In this document: positions 1-8,203 of the stretch, in pieces | Layout: each line of letters starts with the position of its first letter | Numbering within the stretch: position 1 is the stretch's first letter | From: Phycisphaerales bacterium | GTDB taxonomy: Bacteria > Planctomycetota > Phycisphaerae > Phycisphaerales > UBA1924 | NCBI GenBank assembly: GCA_040221175.1 | Contig: JAVJVK010000004.1 | Coordinates: forward strand, 352,268 to 416,267 | Direction of reading: 5' to 3' | DNA: 64,000 nucleotides | Notes under the pieces: generated by a model | Database searches by the model: none | What the model saw: the letters and a program-made list of their open reading frames with translations, nothing else | Told to the model about the DNA's origin: nothing | Program-made: the position numbers and the translations under genes

Positions 1-2
1 TG

Positions 3-683
3 ATCCGCTTTGCCAACCGCGTGCCTTTGCTGTATCAGCAGAGCGCGTGCTCGTCGTTCAAGGCGGTGGTCGAGACGGGCTGGAAGAACTACGGCCTCAG
101 CCAACCCCGCGGCTCGCTCCCCGTTGGACCGCTGGTGATCATGGTGCACATGGCCAGCGTGTGGGTGCCGTTCACCTCTGAGTCGAAAGAGGCGATCGCC
201 GACTACGACGAGATCCGCAAGGAGATGCGGCTGGCGCTCCAGGAGTGCGGCCGTAAGCTGGGCACGTATCTGCGCCGCCGCCAGAAGATGAAGCGCGAGG
301 GCCAACGCCGCGACATCTTCAGCCGCTACATCGCCGAGATCGCGCGCTCGACGGCGGCGCTGACGGGCGAGGACGAGGGTAAGTTGCTGGACGCGCTGCT
401 CGAGCAGGCCCAGGCCCGCACGGCCATCGCCGACGCCGAACTCGACGAGGACGGCAACTTCGTGAAGAAGGAGAAGACACCGGCGGACGACGACGGTGTG
501 ATCATTGTCGACAGCGACGCGCGGCCGTCGCAGGTGGAGGCGAAGTCGAACGGGGCTGTGGCGAAGGGGGAATCGGAGGATTCGGGCCGCGGGCTGTTTG
601 GGGATGATGAGGAAAGCGTGCCGGTGCGGCGGAAGAAGAGTGGCAAGAAGGTCGGAAAAAAGAAGCGCGTGAGCCGGAAGTAG
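3..683 (+). CDS. top6B: DNA topoisomerase VI subunit B, C-terminal part (runs off left edge)
   Basis: This is the last 226 residues of the ATP-binding subunit of a type IIB topoisomerase. The visible start IRFANRVPLLYQQ and the stretch PVGPLVIMVHMASVWVPFTSESKEAI match the conserved transducer end of Top6B, followed by the ALQECGRKLGTYL helix. The frame is open to the window edge, so the GHKL ATPase domain lies upstream. After about residue 120 the protein has a low-complexity acidic tail ending in a lysine/arginine run (KKSGKKVGKKKRVSRK). The HD gene starts 2 bp after the stop and subunit A follows it, so the three are probably one operon. Subunit A in the same cluster makes the assignment firm. 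Confidence 0.93.
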   Translation: MRFANRVPLLYQQSACSSFKAVVETGWKNYGLSQPRGSLPVGPLVIMVHMASVWVPFTSESKEAIADYDEIRKEMRLALQECGRKLGTYLRRRQKMKREGQRRDIFSRYIAEIARSTAALTGEDEGKLLDALLEQAQARTAIADAELDEDGNFVKKEKTPADDDGVIIVDSDARPSQVEAKSNGAVAKGESEDSGRGLFGDDEESVPVRRKKSGKKVGKKKRVSRK

Positions 684-685
684 CG

Positions 686-1324
686 ATGGACGCGCCCGTC
701 CCCAAGACCGTGACGTCCGCCGACCGCTGGGGTCAGTTCGCCGCCGAGCATCGGCTGAACCCCGAGCGCGCAGCATTGGTGTACGCCCTCCTCGATCACT
801 TGTACGAGACGCCCAGGCGGGCGTATCACAACATCGAGCACGTGACGCAGTGCCTCGATGCACTGGTTGAGCTTGAGGCACTCAGCACCGAGTCGCAGTT
901 GGCGCTGTGGTTCCATGACGCGGTGTACGTTGCCGGGAGTGATGGGAACGAGCGCGCCTCAGCGGAGCTCTGTCGTACTTACGGCACGTGGCTGGGCTTC
1001 GAGAAGGCAATCCTCGACTCGGCGGCCGACGCCGTCTTTGCGACCACGCACGATGGAATGCCACGATCCGAAGTTGCCTCGAGCGTCGCGGATGCGGATC
1101 TATCAATTCTGGGAGCTGCAACCGACCGGTATCGTTCCTACGCCCGATCGATCCGTATCGAATGGTCGCACGTACCCGATTCGGACTTTAACACCGGGCG
1201 TGCGAGCCTGCTGAGAGGGTTCCTGGATCGGTCGAGCATCTATCACACCGCGCGGGGCCAAGAGTTGTACGAGGACGCCGCCCGCGAGAACCTGACCAAC
1301 GAGATCGAAACACTCACCCAGTGA
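686..1324 (+). CDS. HD-domain metal-dependent phosphohydrolase (COG4339-like)
   Basis: 212 residues. It has the HD-superfamily pattern: AYHNIEHV at residues 47-53 (H48, H52), then ALWFHDAVY with the HD pair at 77-78, then TTHDG near 121 and DADLS near 137. This matches a group of small predicted metal-dependent HD hydrolases with a YHN-x-x-H motif whose substrate is not known. The start (ATG 686) lies 2 bp after the topoisomerase VI B stop, and the gene ends 9 bp before subunit A, so it sits inside the topoisomerase operon. A role in nucleotide or DNA metabolism is possible but is inference only. Confidence 0.8.
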   Translation: MDAPVPKTVTSADRWGQFAAEHRLNPERAALVYALLDHLYETPRRAYHNIEHVTQCLDALVELEALSTESQLALWFHDAVYVAGSDGNERASAELCRTYGTWLGFEKAILDSAADAVFATTHDGMPRSEVASSVADADLSILGAATDRYRSYARSIRIEWSHVPDSDFNTGRASLLRGFLDRSSIYHTARGQELYEDAARENLTNEIETLTQ

Positions 1325-1333
1325 GCGAGCACC

Positions 1334-2503
1334 ATGGCCAAGAAAACCACCAAGAAAGTCCGCTCCGCCCCTCGCAAGCGCTCGGCCGAGGCCAAGGAAC
1401 GCGACGCGAAGACACAGGAGTCGTTGAAGGCTCTGGCCGGCAGCGTGGCCAAGAGCGCGCTCTCGGGTGTCGAACCCACGTTCGACGTTCCCACTCGCTC
1501 GTCCAGCAACACGAGCTGGAACAAGAAGCGCGGCATCCTGCAGATGGGCGACGCCACCAGCACGCGGCAGATCTTCAACCTGGGCCAGGCGCGCAAGTTC
1601 ATGCAGAGCCTGCGGCATGCCCACGGCATCAGCCGCCTCATCGACCAGGACAAGACAACGAGCCTCCGCGGCATGTTCTATACCGGGCTGGGCGACGTGC
1701 ACGACGCCAAGGGCAAGAAGACCGGCGAGAAGACGTTCGACGACCAGACCGAGAGCGACGCGATCCTCGAGGATCTCGAAGTCACGCTGGGCGCGCTCCG
1801 GGAAGAACTGCACATCTTCGCCAAGAAGCGCGGCGCGATGGTGGGCAACATCACCATCGAGGACAGCGGCGACACCATCGACTGCCGCAAGATGGGCAGC
1901 GGAGGCTACGCCATCCCGAGCATCTGCGAGCCCGACCGCGTGAAGTTCGGCAAGTGCGAGGCCGACTTCGTGCTGCACGTCGAGAAGGACACCGTGTGGC
2001 AGCGCTTCAACGAGGACCGCTTCTGGAAGACGCACAACTGCATCCTGACCGAGGGCAGCGGCCAGCCCCCGCGCGGCGTGCGCCGCCTGCTGCACCGGCT
2101 GAACAAGGAACTCGGCCTGCCCATCATCTGCCTGCTCGATTGCGACCCCTGGGGGCATTACATCTACAGCGTTATCAAACAGGGCAGCATCTCGCTGGCC
2201 TTCGAGAGCGAGCGGCTGGCCATCCCCGAGGCGAAGTTTCTGGGCATCCGCTCGAACGACTTCGAGCGCTGCAACCTGAGCGATAGCGTGCAGATCAGCC
2301 TCAACGACCGCGACATCGCGAGAGCGAAGCAGATCGCCGCCTACCCGTGGTTCCAGGACCACAAGGGCTGGCAGAAGGAGATCAGCAAGCTCTTGAAGAA
2401 CGGCTTCAAGCTGGAGGTGGAAGCATTGATCAACATCGATATCAGCTATGTGACCGAGACGTACGTGCCGGAGCGGTTGGAGGCGGAGGATTGGTTGGAT
2501 TGA
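1334..2503 (+). CDS. top6A: DNA topoisomerase VI subunit A (Spo11-like)
   Basis: 389 residues: the DNA-cleaving subunit of topoisomerase VI. The 5Y-CAP active-site region reads SLRGMFYTG with the candidate catalytic tyrosine at Y116, and the Toprim metal site reads CLLDCDPWGHYIYSVIKQG with acidic residues D269 and D271. The N-terminal 45 residues are lysine/arginine-rich and look like an added basic extension. With subunit B it should form the A2B2 enzyme that relaxes and decatenates DNA in an ATP-dependent way. The family is typical of archaea and plants and is found in few bacteria. Start ATG 1334 is 9 bp after the HD gene stop. Confidence 0.95.
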   Translation: MAKKTTKKVRSAPRKRSAEAKERDAKTQESLKALAGSVAKSALSGVEPTFDVPTRSSSNTSWNKKRGILQMGDATSTRQIFNLGQARKFMQSLRHAHGISRLIDQDKTTSLRGMFYTGLGDVHDAKGKKTGEKTFDDQTESDAILEDLEVTLGALREELHIFAKKRGAMVGNITIEDSGDTIDCRKMGSGGYAIPSICEPDRVKFGKCEADFVLHVEKDTVWQRFNEDRFWKTHNCILTEGSGQPPRGVRRLLHRLNKELGLPIICLLDCDPWGHYIYSVIKQGSISLAFESERLAIPEAKFLGIRSNDFERCNLSDSVQISLNDRDIARAKQIAAYPWFQDHKGWQKEISKLLKNGFKLEVEALINIDISYVTETYVPERLEAEDWLD

Positions 2504-2530
2504 TCGCCGACTTATTCGGAGGCTGATGCG

Positions 2531-3439
2531 ATGGACGAGTTGGCCGCCGCTTTCGCCGACTTCGAAGCCCTTCTTGACGATCTGCCTTCGGTTGCGACCG
2601 ACGAGCGGATCAAGTCAGAGTGGCGTGAGGCGATGGTGGTATACGGCCCGGCAGCCATCGCGGCGATCGCGAACAGCCGGGCGATCGTCGTCGACAACTC
2701 TGTCGCGACACCGTCGATGATGGCTCCCATCATCTGGTGTTGCGGCAGGCCTGACAAGGAACGCGACACGCGTTGGGTTGGCCACTCACTGCTCGGCGTA
2801 CTCGTGCATCACGATCCGTTGGCATTGGACACACTACGGTGGATGCTCGACCGACCCGAGTGGATCCTCCGAGCGACCGCACTCGAATCACTGCGGAGCG
2901 ATCATCCCGCTGCGCTCATCAGAGAGTTGGTGGATCGAGGGCTCAATGATCGGCACCGCTTCGTACGCAGCATGGCCAGCCACATGATTTACGCCTGCGA
3001 GCAGCGGCCATTACTCCCACGCCTGCGTGAGGCGGCTTCGCGAGAAAGGCTTGATTGGTTGCGCGAGGGAATGGAAGACCTCGCCATGTTGGGCGAACGC
3101 GGGTTCAACCTGAAGCCGGATAACGAACATTGGATCAAGGTTCAGCTTCGAGAAAACCTCGATGGACGAGTCCGCAAGGTCTGGTGGAGTGTGAAACGCG
3201 AGGTGTATGAAGAGGGCGGTATCGACCGTATCCTGCGCGAGCACTACGGCCGGCGCAATCCGAGCCCGCAACCACAGCCACTGCCACCAAAACCACCGCA
3301 GCCGATTGCGCCGTGGCTATTGTTTAGCGACCGACCGATGGGCTACCTCTTCATGAACCGCCTCGAAGGCCCCGACGTCGTGCAAGTCCTCAAAGCACGG
3401 CATGGTGTGGAAGGCGATGGCAAATGGCCGCCTCTTTAA
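2531..3439 (+). CDS. Hypothetical protein, possible HEAT-like helical repeats
   Basis: 302 residues, family not recognised. The first 190 residues look all-helical with repeat-like segments (for example LDTLRWMLDRPEWILRATALESL, then LIRELVDRGLNDRHRFVRSMASHMI), as in HEAT-type scaffolds. A proline-rich hinge (PQPQPLPPKPPQP) near residue 245 separates a short C-terminal segment. No signal peptide or membrane span is seen. The start at 2531 is preferred over the overlapping ATG at 2526 because GGAGG lies 8 bases upstream. It follows top6A by 27 bp on the same strand and converges on the next gene, so it may be the last gene of the operon. Confidence 0.6.
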   Translation: MDELAAAFADFEALLDDLPSVATDERIKSEWREAMVVYGPAAIAAIANSRAIVVDNSVATPSMMAPIIWCCGRPDKERDTRWVGHSLLGVLVHHDPLALDTLRWMLDRPEWILRATALESLRSDHPAALIRELVDRGLNDRHRFVRSMASHMIYACEQRPLLPRLREAASRERLDWLREGMEDLAMLGERGFNLKPDNEHWIKVQLRENLDGRVRKVWWSVKREVYEEGGIDRILREHYGRRNPSPQPQPLPPKPPQPIAPWLLFSDRPMGYLFMNRLEGPDVVQVLKARHGVEGDGKWPPL

Positions 3440-3442
3440 TGA

Positions 3443-4501
3443 CTACCGCCAGTCAATCACAATCTTCCCCAACTGCTCCTGCGCCTCCAGCCGCTCATAT
3501 GCCGCGCGGCCGTCGCTCGCCTTGAAGACCTGATCGACGACGGGCTTGAGCGCGCCGGCCTTGAAGAGGCTGGCGACCTCGCGGAACTCGGCGGGCGTAC
3601 CCATGGTCGAGCCCAGGATGCGGAGCTGGTTCCAGAAGATGCGGGCCAGGTCGGTGGTGGCGTCGGGGCCGGTGGTGCAGCCGGGGGTGACGTAGGCGCC
3701 GCCGCGGGCGAGGCTCTTGATGCAGGGCAGGTGCGTGGCCTTGCCGATGCTGTCGACGGCCATGTCGACGCCGCGCTTGCCGGTCCAGCTCCGCACGTCA
3801 CGTGACCAGTCTTCGCCAGTATCCAAGACGCCGTGGTCGGCGCCCATCTCGATGGCCTTGTCGATCTTCCACTGGTGACGGCTGGTGACGACCACGGGGC
3901 AGCCGAAGTGCTTGGCGATCTGCATCGCGCTCGTCGCCACGCCGCCGCCGATGCCGGTGACCAGCACGGATTGGCCTGCGCGCAGCCCGCCCTTGGTGAC
4001 CATCATGCTCCACGCCGTAAGCGCCGTGAGGCCAAACGCGGCGGCTTGGATCGGGTCGATCTGACTTGACGTGTCATCGCCGAGATCCGCCAGGTGTGTC
4101 GCTGGCGCGTGGAAGAACTGGCGGTGCATGCCGTTGTGGTGCTCGCCGATGAGCTCGTAGTCGGGCGCGAGCGTGCTGCCGGGCGGGTCGGTCGGTCGCT
4201 CCTTCGGCGGCACCTCGACGGCGGCGTTGATGATCACGCGCCGGCCGACCCAAGACGCGTCGACACCCTCCCCCACTTCCTCGACGACGGCGCACGCGTC
4301 GCACCCGCTGACGCGGGGCCAGGTGAGGTCGACGCCTGGGATGCCCATGCCCACCCACAGGTCCATGTGGTTGAGCGCGCTGCAGAGTGTTCTGAGCTTT
4401 GCGTGGCCGGGCGGCGTAGGTTCCAGGTCGGGCCAGTCGGTCTGGTATTCGATGTTGGGAGCGACGGTCTTGGACTGTTTGGTGCAGACGAGGGCGTTCA
4501 T
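3443..4501 (-). CDS. MDR-family zinc-type alcohol dehydrogenase / quinone oxidoreductase-like protein
   Basis: 352 residues counted from MNALVCTKQSK (ATG complement at 4499-4501). The upstream extension of the frame crosses the rplS terminator and is not credible. An N-terminal GroES-like domain (SALNHMDLWVGMG, SGCDACAVVEEVGEGV) is followed by a Rossmann domain with the glycine-rich VTGIGGGVATSAMQIAKHFG (about 195-215) and a dimer-type C terminus ending KIVIDWR. The substrate cannot be told. Cysteines of a structural zinc lobe are not obvious, so it is closer to the quinone-reductase-like branch. It ends 4 bp from the convergent 2531-3439 gene. Confidence 0.82.
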   Translation of the reverse strand: MNALVCTKQSKTVAPNIEYQTDWPDLEPTPPGHAKLRTLCSALNHMDLWVGMGIPGVDLTWPRVSGCDACAVVEEVGEGVDASWVGRRVIINAAVEVPPKERPTDPPGSTLAPDYELIGEHHNGMHRQFFHAPATHLADLGDDTSSQIDPIQAAAFGLTALTAWSMMVTKGGLRAGQSVLVTGIGGGVATSAMQIAKHFGCPVVVTSRHQWKIDKAIEMGADHGVLDTGEDWSRDVRSWTGKRGVDMAVDSIGKATHLPCIKSLARGGAYVTPGCTTGPDATTDLARIFWNQLRILGSTMGTPAEFREVASLFKAGALKPVVDQVFKASDGRAAYERLEAQEQLGKIVIDWR

Positions 4502-4521
4502 GGGGCAGGGTAGCGCCCACG

Positions 4522-4544
4522 AAAAAGCCGCCCAACCGGGCGGC
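4522..4544 (-). terminator. Intrinsic terminator after rplS
   Basis: Read on the minus strand this is GCCGCCC-GGTT-GGGCGGC, a perfect 7-bp stem with a 4-base loop, followed directly by five T. It lies 25 bp beyond the rplS stop and before the MDR start, so it separates the two transcripts. Confidence 0.9.
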
Positions 4545-4568
4545 TCAACGATCTTGCTCGTGCGTGCC

Positions 4569-4979
4569 TTACTTCTGCACGGTCGCCAGACCCTCAACGT
4601 GCTTCATGCCGCGGCGGCGGTCGCGGAGGCGGCGCTTCTTGCCCACGCGGTCGCGCAGGAAGTAGAGCTTGGCCCGGCGGGCGTCGGCCCGGCGGACGAC
4701 CTCGAACTTGGCGATCAGCGGGCTGTTCAGGGGCCAGGTGCGCTCGATGCCGATGTCGTCGACCACGCGGCGGACGGTGATGCTCTCGTTGATGCCCCGG
4801 CCCTTGCGGCCGATGAGTACGCCGGTGAACATCTGGGTCCGCTCGCGCTCGCCCTCGACGATGCGGACGTGCACCTGGATGGTGTCGCCGATGTCCATGC
4901 GGGGGACTTCGGTCTTGATGTGGTCCTGGGCAACCGAGTCCAGGATGGCCTGTTGGCTCTTGGGGTTGGAAAGCGACAT
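4569..4979 (-). CDS. rplS: 50S ribosomal protein L19
   Basis: 136 residues from ATG at 4977-4979. Diagnostic L19 segments are visible: IGDTIQVHVRIVEGERERTQMFTGVLIGRKGRGI, VRRVVDDIGIERTWPLNSPLI and a basic C terminus (LYFLRDRVGKKRRLRDRR). L19 sits at the 30S-50S interface. Length is somewhat above the usual 115 or so because of a short C-terminal addition. It lies downstream of trmD (56-bp gap) in the conserved rpsP-trmD-rplS order. Confidence 0.97.
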   Translation of the reverse strand: MSLSNPKSQQAILDSVAQDHIKTEVPRMDIGDTIQVHVRIVEGERERTQMFTGVLIGRKGRGINESITVRRVVDDIGIERTWPLNSPLIAKFEVVRRADARRAKLYFLRDRVGKKRRLRDRRRGMKHVEGLATVQK

Positions 4980-5035
4980 CGAGTGCACTCCAGCGTTCAA
5001 TAGGCAAGCCGCCCGAAACGGGGCGGGTCGAGATG

Positions 5036-5848
5036 TTAGGCCCCAGGACCCTCGCCTGCAAGGGCGTCCGGCGCATCCGCAGGGGGCTCGAGGAGGTCGG
5101 GCCGACGCTCGCGGGTGCGGGCCAGGCGTTGCTCCAGCCGCCAGCGGGCCACTGCGGCATGGTCGCCGCCCAGCAGCACGTCGGGCACGGCCATGCCCAT
5201 CCACTCCCGTGGCCGGGTGTAGTGCGGGCAGTCCAGCAGCCTGGCGTCGGGCGGGATGCCCATCTTCGCGGCCAGCCTGGCATCGAGCGGATCGCCGTTC
5301 GGGTCCTTGTCGGGCGTGGGGCCGAAGCTGTCCTGGCCGGCGGATTCTTCGCTCCCCAGCACGCCGGGGAGCTGGCGGATGACGGCGTCCATGAGCACCA
5401 TCGCCCCCAGCTCGCCGCCGCTGAGGACGTAGTCGCCCAGGCTGATCTCTTCGGGCTCGAGCTTCTCGATGACGCGTTCGTCGAGCCCCTCGTAGTGGCC
5501 GCAGATCAGCAGCAGGCGGGGCAGGTTCGCCAGCCGCTCGACCGTCGGCTGGGTCAGCGGCCGGCCCTGGGGCGTCAGCAGCACGCGGTGGGCCGGGCGG
5601 GTGTCCATCGCCTCGGCCGCCATGACGGCGTCATAGATCGGCTGGCAGGTCATGACCATGCCCGGACCACCGCCGAAGGGCCGGTCGTCGGTCTTGTTGT
5701 GCTTGTTGCCGGCGTAGTTGCGGATGTCGGTGGCGTGCCAGTTGACCAGCCCCGCCGCCCGCGCCCGGCCCGGGATGCTGACGGCCATCGCCGCGGGCGG
5801 CTCCGCAGCGAACATCTCGGGGAAGGTTGTGAGGACGTCGATGCGCAT
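5036..5848 (-). CDS. trmD: tRNA (guanine37-N1)-methyltransferase
   Basis: 270 residues from MRIDVLTTFPEMF (ATG complement 5846-5848), which is the conserved TrmD N terminus; the frame opens a little further upstream but without homology. The SPOUT knot that binds S-adenosylmethionine is seen in LLICGHYEGLDERVIE and SLGDYVLSGGELGAMVLMDAVIRQLPGVLG. HYTRPREWMG near residue 225 is the conserved C-terminal tRNA-contact motif. The enzyme methylates G37 next to the anticodon and prevents +1 frameshifting. It is placed between rpsP and rplS; the rimM gene that usually lies in this operon is missing here. Confidence 0.97.
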   Translation of the reverse strand: MRIDVLTTFPEMFAAEPPAAMAVSIPGRARAAGLVNWHATDIRNYAGNKHNKTDDRPFGGGPGMVMTCQPIYDAVMAAEAMDTRPAHRVLLTPQGRPLTQPTVERLANLPRLLLICGHYEGLDERVIEKLEPEEISLGDYVLSGGELGAMVLMDAVIRQLPGVLGSEESAGQDSFGPTPDKDPNGDPLDARLAAKMGIPPDARLLDCPHYTRPREWMGMAVPDVLLGGDHAAVARWRLEQRLARTRERRPDLLEPPADAPDALAGEGPGA

Positions 5849-5879
5849 GGCGGGGCCTCGGATGACTCGCAAGCCTATG

Positions 5880-5905
5880 AAAAACCCACACCTTGCGATG
5901 TGGGT
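5880..5905 (-). terminator. Intrinsic terminator between rpsP and trmD
   Basis: On the minus strand the sequence reads CCCACA, an 8-base loop, TGTGGG, then at least five T. It lies 28 bp after the rpsP stop and 32 bp before the trmD start, so rpsP may be partly uncoupled from trmD-rplS. Confidence 0.82.
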
Positions 5906-5932
5906 CGGCGTGATTGCGATGGTCGAGCCTGG

Positions 5933-6586
5933 TTACTCGCTCTTCTCTTCGCCACCCTCGCTGGACTCCTCGGCGGGAGCCTCGGCAGCAGCGGCGGCCT
6001 CTTCTTCGGCCTTCTTCTTGGCTTCGGCTTCCTCGGCGGCCTTCTTGGCGACCTGGGCGTCCTGGACGGACTTCTTGGCGTCGCTCAGGGCGCTCTCGGC
6101 CTTGGCCTTGGCGGCGTCGGCGGCCGTGGGGTCGGCGGCGGAGACCGCGGCCTTGGCCTCGTTGACGGCCTCGCTGATGGTCGACGCATAGCCGGCAAGA
6201 TCAACGCCCTCGGCATCATCGCTGCTGGCCAGTTCGCCGATCTCGGTCTGGGCCTTCTCGGCGGTCGCCAGGCCCACCTTGCAGCCCACGCGGTTGCGGT
6301 CGGCCTCGCGCTTGGCCTCCCACTTGTCCTTGAGCTTGGGAGTCAGCAAATCCTGCTTGCCCAGGATGTCCATGACGGTATCGCTGGGCTGGGCGCCGAC
6401 GCTCAGCCAGTACTTGATGCGCTCGGCCTCGAGCTTGAGCTGCTTCTCGGGGTCCTTTTCGACGGGGTTGTACCACCCCAGGTTCTCGAGGACCTTGCCA
6501 TCGCGCTTGACCCGCTTCTCGGCGGCGGCGATGCGGTAGAAGGGACGGTGGGTGCGCCCGAGGCGCTGCATGCGGATCCGGACCAC
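5933..6586 (-). CDS. rpsP: 30S ribosomal protein S16 with a long Ala/Glu/Lys-rich C-terminal extension
   Basis: 217 residues; typical S16 is about 80-100. Residues 1-85 are S16 (MVRIRMQRLGRTHRPFYRI, GKVLENLGWYNP, RIKYWLSVGAQPSDTV). The remaining roughly 130 residues are first an ordinary helical stretch and then a repetitive heptad-like KKAAEEAEAKKKAEEEAAAAAEA segment ending EEKSE, likely a coiled coil or a long charged helix. S16 is a primary 30S assembly protein binding 16S rRNA. Extended S16 proteins exist in some phyla, but the role of this tail is unknown to me. It is the first gene of the rpsP-trmD-rplS cluster. Confidence 0.95.
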   Translation of the reverse strand: MVRIRMQRLGRTHRPFYRIAAAEKRVKRDGKVLENLGWYNPVEKDPEKQLKLEAERIKYWLSVGAQPSDTVMDILGKQDLLTPKLKDKWEAKREADRNRVGCKVGLATAEKAQTEIGELASSDDAEGVDLAGYASTISEAVNEAKAAVSAADPTAADAAKAKAESALSDAKKSVQDAQVAKKAAEEAEAKKKAEEEAAAAAEAPAEESSEGGEEKSE

Positions 6587-6724
6587 TGGATGCTCCTTTG
6601 GGTCTGGTTTTCTGAGCCTGCCTGCTGGTCGGGGGCTTCGTCCGGCACGGGCCGGGCCCGCAGGCGGGTCGAGATGGTAGGCGGGAAGGCCCGGCAGGGA
6701 CCGATGGACCGCCCGCCGGGGCCG

Positions 6725-8056
6725 CTAGTCGGCCCTGGGCACGATCGGGTAGTCGACGCCCTGGGCATCCAGCGATGTGGCTTGGGCCCGCTTGCCCTGC
6801 TCATAGTTGCCCCCGTCGTCCCGGCCGTCGGCCCCGAGTGCGTACAGCCGATAGCCGTCAGGCGTGTCCGGGTCGACCACGTAGACGAGCGGTTGCCCAG
6901 AGAACGGATCCACGGGCACCGCTGGCAGAACATCGGGCACGAGTACCTCGAGCGAAGCCGGCAGCATGCCCTGGGTCGCCCGGTGCAACTCGATGGCCAG
7001 TACCGTGCGCTCTGCGATTCGCAGGAGCTCGAGTTGCGTGACGGCGGCAAGGTACCGTTCGGTTGATGGCAGAAGGATGTCTGCGAGCAGGCCGGATCGC
7101 CCGTCGTCTGCGGTCCGCTCTCGGAGCGCACGCAAGCCCGCGACCGGACCCTGCGGATGGCCGCTCCACAGATCGACGGCGGTCTGGTAGTTCTCCGACA
7201 TCACCCCGATCTGGTATGCTGGGTTCATGGTCTTCAGCGGGGGGTTGCCGAGCTGCGAAGTCATGTGCTTCGCGACGATGAGTTCGCCCTCAAGCACTAC
7301 CGAGATCTCGGGCCACTGATCCTCGATCGAAGAAACGGCCCATACGGCATCGAGAAACGCCCGATCGTGCTCACGCTCGCAGACCGCGTCCAACAGAGCC
7401 TCGATGCCGTGCGATCGGAGCGCGATCGCGATGAGGTGCACCAGGACGCCGCCGCCGCTTGAGGCCGCCAGGTCGGCGAGCCGCGCGATGCGCTCGTATG
7501 CCTCGACCACGCCCTGGGAGTCGCCCGCCCGGGCCGCGAGCACGAGAAAATCCGACTCGATCTTGCCCAGTCGCCTCAAAGTGGCAATGTGCGGCGGCCC
7601 CATCTGGTCCCGGCCCTCGACCTTGATGATGTTGGGATCGACGAACACGCCGATGTCGATGAGCTCATCCGTGAGCCTCCGGATGCCCAACCGCTCGACC
7701 GCTTGCAGCGACGAGCGCACGATCGGCTCGGTGTCTTGCCAGTCTTCCTCGTGTTCGGCCTCGCTGTTCAGCATGCCGAAGTGCGCATCCGCGTCGTGCA
7801 GTTGCGGCAAGATCTCGCCTCGCAGGATCTCCTCGATCTCGATGAGCTTGGCGGTCGCGGCTTCGGCCGCTTCGAAGGACTTTCCGGAGGCGCGTACGCC
7901 GTGTTGCGTGTAGTCGGCGATGTAATCGCGCTGGGGCAGGCCCGGGCCGAAGTACAAGAACCGCTGGGCGAGGAAGACGACGCCGGCGACCACCATCGCT
8001 GCCACCGTGAGCACAACCACGACTCTCTTCGAGACGACGCCGTTCGCATGGGTCAT
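6725..8056 (-). CDS. Hypothetical single-pass membrane-anchored protein
   Basis: 443 residues from MTHANGVVSKR (ATG complement 8054-8056). A hydrophobic anchor follows directly (VVVVLTVAAMVVAGVVFLAQ, about residues 10-31), leaving a large helical extracytoplasmic domain with no motif I recognise. The last 60 residues (DPFSGQPLVYVVDPDTPDGYRLYALGADGRDDGG) resemble the C-terminal part of planctomycete pseudopilin-like proteins, where a calcium-binding loop of this type occurs. That link is tentative. It lies 138 bp upstream of rpsP on the same strand with no clear terminator in between. Confidence 0.65.
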   Translation of the reverse strand: MTHANGVVSKRVVVVLTVAAMVVAGVVFLAQRFLYFGPGLPQRDYIADYTQHGVRASGKSFEAAEAATAKLIEIEEILRGEILPQLHDADAHFGMLNSEAEHEEDWQDTEPIVRSSLQAVERLGIRRLTDELIDIGVFVDPNIIKVEGRDQMGPPHIATLRRLGKIESDFLVLAARAGDSQGVVEAYERIARLADLAASSGGGVLVHLIAIALRSHGIEALLDAVCEREHDRAFLDAVWAVSSIEDQWPEISVVLEGELIVAKHMTSQLGNPPLKTMNPAYQIGVMSENYQTAVDLWSGHPQGPVAGLRALRERTADDGRSGLLADILLPSTERYLAAVTQLELLRIAERTVLAIELHRATQGMLPASLEVLVPDVLPAVPVDPFSGQPLVYVVDPDTPDGYRLYALGADGRDDGGNYEQGKRAQATSLDAQGVDYPIVPRAD

Positions 8057-8203
8057 GCTCGTATCCTCATCCCGGTTCGCGTGTCCCTGCCACATACATG
8101 CCGCATGAGAACGGAACGCCCGCGCGCCGGAGAGTCTATCCCATGCGCGCGGGCGTCTGATGTATGCGGGTGATTGGCTCAACCTCCGACGGTGATCGCG
8201 CGC

